Below, one piece after another: positions 1 to 5,046 of a stretch of DNA of 5,184 nucleotides; positions within the stretch are counted from its first letter, which is position 1, and each line of letters starts with the position of its first letter. Made by a program: the position numbers and the translations under genes. Source of the DNA: Ktedonobacterales bacterium (GTDB lineage Bacteria; Chloroflexota; Ktedonobacteria; Ktedonobacterales; JADMIN01); the NCBI GenBank assembly GCA_025928125.1, contig JAICKD010000307.1, positions 1-5,184 on the forward strand, given 5' to 3'. The notes beneath the pieces were generated by a model. The model saw nothing but the letters and a program-made list of their open reading frames with translations, did not search any database and was not told where the DNA came from.

Positions 1-1227
1 AATAATGACATCATAGACGCCGCTCTGGATACGTCGTACCGCTTCATCGGTGAGTTCGGGCGCGCTCATCTCCGGCTTGAGGTCGTAGGTGGCGACCTTC
101 GGCGATGGCACCAGCAGGCGGTCTTCGCCGGGATACGGCGTCTCGCGTCCGCCATTGAAGAAGAAGGTGACGTGGGCGTATTTCTCGGTCTCGGCGGTAT
201 GAAACTGCTTCAGCCCGCGATCCGAGAGGATCTTCGTCAGCGGCTCGTCCACATTATCCGCCGGGAAAGCGACATCCACCGGCAGCCCGGCCTCATACTC
301 GGTCATCGTGACAAAGACCAGCCCATCTAAGCGCGGGCCACGCTCGAACTTGCCCTCAGCCTGCGGGGGCAGCTCGGGCAGCACGAACGCCTTGGTCAGC
401 TCGCGGCCACGGTCGGAGCGAAAGTTGAAGTAGACGACGGCGTCGCCGTCCTCCACCAGCGCGACGGGGTCATCGTCCTCCATCAGCACGACTGGCTCGA
501 TGAATTCGTCAGTCACCTTGCGGTCGTATGAGTCGATGATGGCCTTGACCGGGTCAGTCGCCCGCATACCCTCGCCGCGTGTCATCGCCCAGTAGACGCG
601 GGCGATACGGTCCCAACGATTGTCGCGGTCCATTGCATAGTAGCGCCCAGAGATCGTCGCCACCTTCGCCGGGTGGTCGCCGCCAATTTCCGCTGCCCGG
701 GCAACCAGGTCTTTCATGTATTCTTCCGCGCCAAACGGCGAGGTATCGCGCCCATCGGTGAAGGCGTGGATGTAAACGCGCTCGACATTATGGCTGGCGG
801 CAAGCTGGAGGCAGGCTTCGAGGTGACCTTGATAGGCATGCACCCCACCGGGACCGATCAACCCGCAGAAGTGGAGCTTGGTGTTATTGTGCTTGACGTG
901 TGCGATGGCCTTGAGCAGCGCCGGATTCTCGAAGAAGGAGCCGTCGTGGATGGCCGCGCTGACCCGCGTGAACTCCTGTAAGACACGCTTGCCCGCGCCA
1001 ATATTGAGGTGACCGACCTCGGAGTTGCCCATCTGCCCTTCTGGCAGCCCTACCGCCGGGCCAGATGTCGCCACCTGCGTATGTGGCCACTGGCGCGCGA
1101 TGGCGTCGAGATGCGGCTTCTGGGCGAGTGCGATAGCGTTGGCGTCTTTGCGGGGATTGATGCCGTAGCCATCCATGACAATCAGCACCAGCGGACGCGG
1201 CACGACGTGGGACGTTGGGCTGGCCAC
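1..1227 (-). CDS. gpmI: 2,3-bisphosphoglycerate-independent phosphoglycerate mutase, C-terminus cut off by window edge
   Basis: Cytoplasmic glycolytic/gluconeogenic enzyme that interconverts 3- and 2-phosphoglycerate through a phosphoserine intermediate, using two metal ions (usually Mn2+). The 409 visible codons are open throughout. Motifs seen: DGYG at residues 19-22 (metal-binding Asp19); MGNSEVGH at 66-73 with the catalytic Ser69; HAFTDGRDT at 154-162; GRYYAMDRDNRWDR at 194-207; FNFRSDR at 267-273; EKYAHVTFFFNGG at 348-360. The sequence leaves the window at YDVII, just before the expected NPDMVGHTG segment. From the family's usual length of about 510-550 residues, roughly 100-140 are missing, including the remaining phosphatase-domain metal ligands. 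The start is the GTG at 1227: AAGGAG lies 7 bases upstream and an in-frame TGA lies two codons before it. An ATG at 1234 is out of frame. It is divergent from lepB. Identification is very secure; the start is likely. Confidence 0.97.
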   Translation of the reverse strand, partial: MASPTSHVVPRPLVLIVMDGYGINPRKDANAIALAQKPHLDAIARQWPHTQVATSGPAVGLPEGQMGNSEVGHLNIGAGKRVLQEFTRVSAAIHDGSFFENPALLKAIAHVKHNNTKLHFCGLIGPGGVHAYQGHLEACLQLAASHNVERVYIHAFTDGRDTSPFGAEEYMKDLVARAAEIGGDHPAKVATISGRYYAMDRDNRWDRIARVYWAMTRGEGMRATDPVKAIIDSYDRKVTDEFIEPVVLMEDDDPVALVEDGDAVVYFNFRSDRGRELTKAFVLPELPPQAEGKFERGPRLDGLVFVTMTEYEAGLPVDVAFPADNVDEPLTKILSDRGLKQFHTAETEKYAHVTFFFNGGRETPYPGEDRLLVPSPKVATYDLKPEMSAPELTDEAVRRIQSGVYDVII

Positions 1228-1234
1228 TCCTCAT

Positions 1235-1240
1235 CTCCTT
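1235..1240 (-). promoter_or_regulatory. Ribosome binding site of gpmI
   Basis: AAGGAG on the minus strand, 7 bases upstream of the GTG at 1227. It decides the start: the ATG directly after the Shine-Dalgarno (1234-1232) opens a different frame that carries no recognisable protein, whereas the GTG opens the frame with all the mutase motifs. Confidence 0.8.
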
Positions 1241-1278
1241 GCACTACTGTTCTGTTATATCGTGCTCTGCGCTCGCAC

Positions 1279-1309
1279 GACTGCGTACGCGGGCCGCAAA
1301 AACGCAGTC
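1279..1309. repeat. Perfect 8-bp inverted repeat in the gpmI leader
   Basis: GACTGCGT (1279-1286) and ACGCAGTC (1302-1309) are exact reverse complements separated by 15 bases. If the -10 at 1315-1320 is right, transcription of gpmI starts near 1308, so the repeat covers about the first 30 bases of the mRNA. It could be an operator or a 5'-end hairpin; the sequence does not decide between them. Confidence 0.5.
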
Positions 1310-1314
1310 ACTGT

Positions 1315-1323
1315 AGTATAGCA
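1315..1323 (-). promoter_or_regulatory. Extended -10 promoter element for gpmI
   Basis: On the minus strand this reads TGCTATACT, a TGn extension directly followed by a near-consensus -10 hexamer (TATACT, 1315-1320) in an otherwise GC-rich region. No good -35 hexamer is found 16-18 bases upstream, which fits an extended -10 promoter. The predicted start near 1308 gives a leader of about 80 bases. A second weak AT patch (TATAAC, 1254-1259) lies nearer the gene and is less convincing. Confidence 0.45.
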
Positions 1324-1359
1324 TAGGAGCAGGGCAGCAGCGGGCGGCTACGAGCGCGG

Positions 1360-1498
1360 GCGGTTAAAACCGCGCCTTGCGGGCCTCGCTGCGCTCCGCC
1401 ACAAAACCCGCCCTTCGGGCCGCTGCCGCTCCGCGCGCCCTTGCGCGCTTCTCGCCTCGTGCCTCGGCTCGCGCGGCTGCCCTGCGCGGGTTTCAACG
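1360..1498. repeat. GC-rich palindromic intergenic element with imperfect inverted ends
   Basis: About 140 bases of very GC-rich, hairpin-dense DNA with no convincing gene. The ends are an imperfect inverted repeat: CGGTTAAAACCGCGC (1361-1375) against the reverse complement of 1484-1498, 12 of 15 matching. Inside are perfect small hairpins: GCGGTT/AACCGC (1360-1373), GCCC/GGGC (1410-1420) and GCGCGC/GCGCGC with a CCTT loop (1433-1448). Long open frames cross it on both strands, but they are rich in Arg, Ala and Pro and have no domain signature. The form resembles a small non-autonomous mobile element or a REP/MITE-like spacer repeat. That it is dispersed in the genome is inferred; one window cannot show copy number. 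Confidence 0.5.
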
Positions 1499-1540
1499 AT
1501 TCGCCTGTGATCGGGAATGCCGTCGGGGTACGTCTGGGCA

Positions 1541-1594
1541 GTCCGCGAAGGCGGACTTTGTGGCCGCAGGCCAATTAGGCGCGACTTTAGTCGC
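1541..1594. repeat. Three tandem small hairpins, probable dispersed spacer repeat
   Basis: Three perfect hairpins follow in a row: GTCCGC-GAAG-GCGGAC (1541-1556), TGGCC-GCA-GGCCA (1561-1573) and GCGAC-TTTA-GTCGC (1581-1594). The first and third, with the phrase GGCGGACTTTG between them, resemble a spacer repeat I remember from Chloroflexota and cyanobacterial genomes; this is recall, not a search. It lies between two divergent promoters, so it is unlikely to be a terminator for either neighbour. Confidence 0.5.
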
Positions 1595-1625
1595 CAGCCG
1601 CGTGGTAGCGGGTTCTTACCGTTTC

Positions 1626-1638
1626 GGAGAAATTCTCC
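1626..1638. promoter_or_regulatory. 13-bp palindrome upstream of the lepB promoter, possible operator
   Basis: GGAGAAATTCTCC has two perfect 6-base arms around one central base. Its centre lies about 65 bases upstream of the predicted lepB start point, a position where a dimeric regulator could bind. It is also the AT-richer boundary between the repeat DNA and the promoter. No regulator is identified. Confidence 0.3.
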
Positions 1639-1681
1639 CTCCACCACAAGTCGTACCGATACCGGTTCTTTCAGGTGTCTA

Positions 1682-1690
1682 TGCTATAAT
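1682..1690 (+). promoter_or_regulatory. Extended -10 promoter for lepB and probably its operon
   Basis: TGCTATAAT is a perfect TATAAT hexamer (1685-1690) preceded by TGn. No TTGACA-like -35 is present at 16-18 bases, as is common for extended -10 promoters. The predicted start is near 1697, leaving a leader of about 68 bases before the ATG at 1765. It is the best promoter match in the window. Confidence 0.6.
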
Positions 1691-1751
1691 GCGCATCGGT
1701 CACCTCATCTTTGGATGTTCCGGGAGGGCTGGCCGCGCATGATGTATTGAT

Positions 1752-1756
1752 GGAGG
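1752..1756 (+). promoter_or_regulatory. Ribosome binding site of lepB
   Basis: GGAGG, 8 bases upstream of the ATG at 1765. It favours that ATG over the in-frame ATG at 1750 and TTG at 1711, neither of which has a Shine-Dalgarno at normal distance. Confidence 0.65.
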
Positions 1757-1764
1757 CAGCGAGC

Positions 1765-2436
1765 ATGACGCAAGACGTGCGGTCAGGCAATCGGCAGCCG
1801 GAGCCAGGGTCGCCCAGCGTGCTTCGGCCCGGCATGCAGGTGGCTGAGAACCACTCACGCCTTCTGCGCGAGGCGATTGAAACGATTCTCCTGACCCTGC
1901 TGGTCTTCGCGGTCGTCAAAGTGACGGTTCAGCCCTACCATATTGAAGGCCCCAGCATGGAGCCTGGACTTTATACCAACGAGTTTGTCCTGGTCAATCA
2001 GCTAGCATATCGCTTTGGCAGCCCATCGCGTGGCGATGTTATCGTCTTCCATCCGCCGAATGATCCCGGCGAGCAGTATATCAAGAGGGTTATTGCGGTC
2101 CCGGGTGATACCGTCTCGGTGACGGCAACGAATGTCTGTGTTGATAATGTCAAACTGAACGAGCCGTATACTTACCCACTGGCGCCGGGCGAGTTTGGCA
2201 GTCCTGCCATTCTCAGCGACGTCAAACTCAAAGCCGGACAGTATTTCGTACTTGGCGATCACCGGGATAACAGTACTGATTCACGTGTCTTTGGGCCGGT
2301 ACCAGCGCAGAATATCATTGGCAAGGCTGAATTCGTCTTCTGGCCGTTCGGCAGCATCCATATGATCGATAGCTATCATAGCGTCTTCCAGAACGTGCAT
2401 CCCTCGGCGCAGGCGCAGTCCGACACATGCGGGTGA
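1765..2436 (+). CDS. lepB: Type I signal peptidase (leader peptidase), catalytically complete
   Basis: Membrane-bound serine protease that removes signal peptides from exported proteins on the outer face of the cytoplasmic membrane, with a Ser-Lys dyad (family S26). The protein has 223 residues. A hydrophilic N-terminus precedes one membrane segment at about 37-55. Box B is EGPSMEP with nucleophile Ser64; box C is RGDVIVF (89-95); box D is YIKRVIAVPGD (105-115) with general base Lys107; box E is GDHRDNSTDSR (164-174), His replacing the common Asn. Single-span size and layout fit the Gram-positive/Chloroflexota type rather than the longer two-span E. coli enzyme. A strong extended -10 lies about 75 bases upstream. 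It heads a run with a diverged paralogue 74 bases downstream. In-frame starts at 1750 or 1711 would add 5 or 18 residues. Confidence 0.95.
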   Translation: MTQDVRSGNRQPEPGSPSVLRPGMQVAENHSRLLREAIETILLTLLVFAVVKVTVQPYHIEGPSMEPGLYTNEFVLVNQLAYRFGSPSRGDVIVFHPPNDPGEQYIKRVIAVPGDTVSVTATNVCVDNVKLNEPYTYPLAPGEFGSPAILSDVKLKAGQYFVLGDHRDNSTDSRVFGPVPAQNIIGKAEFVFWPFGSIHMIDSYHSVFQNVHPSAQAQSDTCG

Positions 2437-2500
2437 AGATGAGCGCGACGCCCGATGAATGCTGTATAACCCCAAGAATCCGTAGACGTAAGAAGTGAGT

Positions 2501-2504
2501 GGAG
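2501..2504 (+). promoter_or_regulatory. Ribosome binding site of the second signal-peptidase-like gene
   Basis: GGAG, 6 bases upstream of the ATG at 2511. It favours that ATG over the in-frame GTG at 2499, which is preceded only by a weak AAGAAG. Confidence 0.5.
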
Positions 2505-2510
2505 AGCGGA

Positions 2511-3125
2511 ATGGCACGACAGTCTCCGGCGCGGCCAGTGAACCGGGCCGTCTCGATGCAGCGCGCCCATCTGGCACGCGAACTGGTCGAGACGCTGTTG
2601 TTGGTCGGGCTGATCTTCGTGATCGTGCATTTTACGATTCAGTCGTTTAGTGTGGGCGATACCTCGATGGGCGCGGCGCTGCAGCCGAATCAGACAGTCC
2701 TGATCAATAAGCAGGCGTATCTCTTTGGTGGCCCGGGTCGCGGTGATGTTGTCGTGCTGACGACTGACCCCTCCGATCCAAACTCCACGTTCGCGCGGCG
2801 GGTTGTTGGCCTCCCAGGCGATACTGTTTCCGTCTCGGCAACCTCGATCATCGTCAACGGCGTCACACTCAATGAGCCATTTATCAAGGTGCCGCCAGGC
2901 TCCGCGCAAAACAGCACGCTACGCGCGCCGACCAAGCTCGGCCCGAACCAGTACTTTGTCCTGGCGGATAGCCGCCTGGGGAACGACAGATTTGATTCGC
3001 GGGGCTTTGGCCCTGTATCCAGAAGCAATATCATCGGCCGGGCCGTGATGGTCTTCTGGCCGCTCAGCCAGTTCCACTGGATTGATACGCACTCGGACGA
3101 CTATTCTAATATTAAAACCCCCTAG
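2511..3125 (+). CDS. LepB-like paralogue with degenerate catalytic site (probable pseudoenzyme)
   Basis: A 204-residue protein of the type I signal peptidase (S26) fold, roughly 45% identical to the upstream LepB by hand alignment. One membrane segment lies at about 25-43, and the rest is expected outside the membrane. Ser52 aligns with the nucleophile, but box B is DTSMGAAL, lacking the usual Pro. The box D general base is Arg96 (FARRVVGLPGD) where LepB has Lys107. Box E reads ADSRLGNDRFDSR, with Ala for the first Gly and a two-residue length change. Box C (RGDVVVL) and the C-terminal NIIGR and VFWP motifs are kept. Loss of the Lys is expected to abolish normal Ser-Lys catalysis. The frame is intact, so this looks like a maintained diverged duplicate, not a decayed gene. 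It may partner or modulate the first LepB; that is inference. An alternative GTG start at 2499 adds four residues. Confidence 0.85.
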   Translation: MARQSPARPVNRAVSMQRAHLARELVETLLLVGLIFVIVHFTIQSFSVGDTSMGAALQPNQTVLINKQAYLFGGPGRGDVVVLTTDPSDPNSTFARRVVGLPGDTVSVSATSIIVNGVTLNEPFIKVPPGSAQNSTLRAPTKLGPNQYFVLADSRLGNDRFDSRGFGPVSRSNIIGRAVMVFWPLSQFHWIDTHSDDYSNIKTP

Positions 3126-3143
3126 CGCGGGAAGGCGCGGTCT

Positions 3144-4097
3144 ATGTCACCTCTCTTTACGGTTGCTGAGTGGACGCTTCTTGGCGTGCTTCTGCTGCTG
3201 GCTGGGCTGCTCCTCTTCACCTATCAGATGGCGCGCAGGCTGCTCCGGCCCGAGCGCCGAGCGATGGCGATTACCCCTGAAGATATTGGCCTGCGGATGA
3301 GCGTGGTGTGGATTCCCAGCCCGCGCGGAACACTGGCAGGTTGGTATTTGCCCTCGCGAAACGGCTGCACGCTGATTTGTTGCCACGGCATCAACGACAA
3401 CTCCGGGCAGTGGGTCGCGCCAGTGGCAAAGTTGCACGCGCGTGGCGGCTATGGCGCGCTGCTCTTCGATTTCTCCGGCCACGGCCAGAGCGAGGGCAAT
3501 CAGGTGACGTACGGTATTCGCGAGCGCCAGGATGTGACGGCGGCCATCGAGTATCTGCGCCAGCGCGGCGATGTGAACATGGAACGGCTGGCTATCCTCG
3601 GCAATTCGCTTGGGGCGATCACTGCGGTCATGGCGGCGGCGGAGCATCCTGAGTTGGGTGCGGTGGTCCTCGAAAGCGGCTTCTCCGATCTCCATCACGA
3701 CATCGCCAAAATCTTCGCCCGCTACACCGGCCTGCCCGCTTTCCCCTTCGTGCGCCTCGTGATCTTCTGGGGCCAGCGCATTGCGCGCGTCCGGCTGTCG
3801 GAGGTCCGCCCGGCGCGAATCATCGGCAGCATCGCCCCACGCCCGGTGCTCATCATTTCTGATCTGCGCGATGCCCTGGCGGACGAGCCTTACGATGGCG
3901 AATATCTCTACCGTGCCGCTGGCAGCCCCAAGGAACTGTGGCAGGTCGCCGAAGCCACCCATGTTAATGCGTTTGGCGTCGATCCAGCGGCCTGGAGCGA
4001 CCGGGTGGGTAACTTCCTGGATACCTACCTCGCCGCGCCTTCCACGTCCACCGCATCTGCCGCGTCTCTCGACCGTTCTGGCGGCCAGCCGCTCTAA
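3144..4097 (+). CDS. Membrane-anchored alpha/beta hydrolase
   Basis: A 317-residue serine hydrolase of the alpha/beta fold; the substrate is not predictable. The N-terminus has a strong hydrophobic stretch (about 11-27) followed by Arg-rich MARRLLRPERR, a membrane anchor that by the positive-inside rule would leave the catalytic domain in the cytoplasm. Catalytic features: oxyanion-loop motif CCHGIND (79-85); FDFSGHGQSEG (108-118); nucleophile elbow GNSLGA with Ser155; likely acid Asp243 in IISDLRD, where many relatives have the pattern HGxxD; and His273 in ATHVNAF. The layout resembles bacterial membrane-tethered hydrolases of the Bem46/YqkD type (serine peptidase S9/S15-like). The Ala/Ser/Thr-rich C-tail (from about 296) looks disordered. 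It starts 18 bases after the LepB-like gene, so co-transcription is likely. A weak GGGAAGG lies 8 bases before the ATG. The fold is certain and the function unknown. Confidence 0.85.
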   Translation: MSPLFTVAEWTLLGVLLLLAGLLLFTYQMARRLLRPERRAMAITPEDIGLRMSVVWIPSPRGTLAGWYLPSRNGCTLICCHGINDNSGQWVAPVAKLHARGGYGALLFDFSGHGQSEGNQVTYGIRERQDVTAAIEYLRQRGDVNMERLAILGNSLGAITAVMAAAEHPELGAVVLESGFSDLHHDIAKIFARYTGLPAFPFVRLVIFWGQRIARVRLSEVRPARIIGSIAPRPVLIISDLRDALADEPYDGEYLYRAAGSPKELWQVAEATHVNAFGVDPAAWSDRVGNFLDTYLAAPSTSTASAASLDRSGGQPL

Positions 4098-4137
4098 AGG
4101 CGATGACCACTCAATGCGCCTTCCACACGCCAGGCGG

Positions 4138-4143
4138 TATACT
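4138..4143 (+). promoter_or_regulatory. Possible -10 element for mutM
   Basis: TATACT in the 78-base gap before mutM. No TGn extension and no recognisable -35 are present, so this is weak. It could give mutM transcription independent of the upstream run, which would suit a DNA repair gene placed behind envelope genes. No terminator is seen between the hydrolase and mutM, so read-through is equally possible. Confidence 0.25.
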
Positions 4144-4160
4144 CAAATACTGGCCACACG

Positions 4161-4166
4161 AGGAGG
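4161..4166 (+). promoter_or_regulatory. Strong ribosome binding site of mutM
   Basis: AGGAGG, a full consensus Shine-Dalgarno, 9 bases before the ATG at 4176. It fixes the start, which must also be right because the enzyme needs MPELPE at its N-terminus. Confidence 0.8.
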
Positions 4167-4175
4167 GGAAATACC

Positions 4176-5018
4176 ATGCCTGAGTTGCCCGAAGTCGAGT
4201 ATGTTGCCCGGCAATTGCGCGAGGCATTGGTGGGGTCGCGTATCACCCGGACCGAGGTGTTCTGGCCGCGCGCCGTCAGCCGGATGTCACCCGAAGAGCT
4301 GATTGCGCGGCTGACCGGCAGGCGCGTGCTGGCGGTGGGAAGACGCGCGAAATACCTCGTGCTGACGCTCGATAGCGGCGAGTCGGTCGTGATTCACCGT
4401 CGCATGTCGGGCAATCTGCGGCTGGCGCGCGCCGACGAAGACGCCCCCTATACGCGCGTGGCGTTCCTGCTGAGCAATGGCCGTCGATTGCTCTTCACCG
4501 ACCCACGTAAGTTCGGGCGCGTTACCGTGGTGGCCCCCGATGAGCTTCCCGCGCTCTTCAGCCGACTTGGGCCAGAGCCACTCGACGCCGATTTCACGCC
4601 CGATGTGCTGGCAGCGCGGCTGGGCAAGAGCAGCCGGGCCATCAAGGTCGCGCTGCTCGATCAGTCGGTGGTGGCGGGCCTGGGCAACATCTACGCCGAC
4701 GAGGCGCTCTTTCGTGCGCGGATTCATCCGTTGCGGTCGGCGGCGTCACTGACCCCTGACGAGATCGCTGCCCTGCATGCGGGGATTCAAGAGGCGCTGC
4801 GAACGGGCATCGAGCATGGTGGCACGACGTTTGGGCGCCATCGCGGCCTCTATGACGAGCCTGGCAGCAATCTGGAGCATGTGCAGGTCTACCACCGTAC
4901 CGGCCAACCGTGCCTGCGCTGCGGCTCGCCCATCGAGCGCATCCGCGTCGCCCAGAGAAGCGCGCACTTTTGCCCGCAGTGCCAGCTCACCTCGGAGGCC
5001 GCCGCCGCAGCATTGTGA
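4176..5018 (+). CDS. mutM: Formamidopyrimidine-DNA glycosylase (Fpg/MutM)
   Basis: Bifunctional base-excision repair enzyme that removes 8-oxoguanine and ring-opened purines from DNA and cuts the abasic site by beta,delta-elimination. At 280 residues it is normal length. The N-terminus is MPELPEVE: Pro2 is the nucleophile once Met is removed, with Glu3 beside it. Catalytic-domain Lys59 lies in GRRAKYLVL. Void-filling residues Met77, Arg111 and Phe113 (in TDPRKFGR) are present. The helix-two-turn-helix carries LLDQSVVAGLGNIYADEAL (160-178). The C-terminal zinc finger has Cys246, 249, 266 and 269, with DNA-contacting Arg261 in QRSAHFC. The strand before Met77 reads IHRRMSG where IHLGMSG is more usual. 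The Ala-rich end (274-280) is encoded partly by the 5' arm of the terminator. It follows the hydrolase by 78 bases on the same strand. Confidence 0.97.
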   Translation: MPELPEVEYVARQLREALVGSRITRTEVFWPRAVSRMSPEELIARLTGRRVLAVGRRAKYLVLTLDSGESVVIHRRMSGNLRLARADEDAPYTRVAFLLSNGRRLLFTDPRKFGRVTVVAPDELPALFSRLGPEPLDADFTPDVLAARLGKSSRAIKVALLDQSVVAGLGNIYADEALFRARIHPLRSAASLTPDEIAALHAGIQEALRTGIEHGGTTFGRHRGLYDEPGSNLEHVQVYHRTGQPCLRCGSPIERIRVAQRSAHFCPQCQLTSEAAAAAL

Positions 5019-5038
5019 CACCGTAGCGGCGGCTTTTT
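5001..5038 (+). terminator. Rho-independent terminator overlapping the end of mutM
   Basis: A perfect 8-bp GC-only stem, GCCGCCGC (5001-5008) with GCGGCGGC (5026-5033), encloses a 17-base loop and is followed by five T (5034-5038). The 5' arm encodes part of the Ala run of MutM and the stop codon (5016-5018) lies in the loop. The minus strand has no T run after the stem, so the signal serves only the rightward transcript. Confidence 0.85.
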
Positions 5039-5046
5039 GATGATCC

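Noticed and set aside
884..1234. 116-codon minus-strand frame starting at the ATG next to the gpmI Shine-Dalgarno
   Set aside because: It is out of frame with the mutase motifs, which are intact in the GTG frame, and its translation resembles nothing.
1360..1594. CRISPR array or riboswitch in the hairpin-rich spacer
   Set aside because: There are no regularly spaced identical repeats with unique spacers. The hairpins differ from each other and match no riboswitch core I recognise. Most of the region also lies outside both predicted transcripts.
1348..1742. Long open frames on both strands across the gpmI-lepB spacer
   Set aside because: They run through palindromic GC-rich repeat DNA, overlap each other on both strands and in several frames, have Arg/Ala/Pro-biased composition and no domain, and none has a convincing ribosome binding site.
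2437..2510. Terminator or separate promoter between the two lepB genes
   Set aside because: There is no stem followed by a T run. TGTATAAC (2463-2470) is a weak -10-like string with no -35, not enough to call.
2376..2909. 177-codon minus-strand frame across the lepB paralogue junction
   Set aside because: It spans the ends of two real genes on the opposite strand and has no domain, no ribosome binding site and the composition of an antisense shadow.
2511..3125. Second lepB copy as a pseudogene
   Set aside because: The frame is full length with a ribosome binding site and conserved structural motifs, and has no stop or frameshift. Loss of catalytic residues alone indicates divergence of function and not decay.
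3147..3962. 271-codon open frame antisense to the hydrolase gene
   Set aside because: It mirrors the codon bias of a GC-rich gene. The plus strand encodes a full hydrolase with its catalytic motifs, and the antisense translation is His/Arg/Gln-rich with no recognisable domain.
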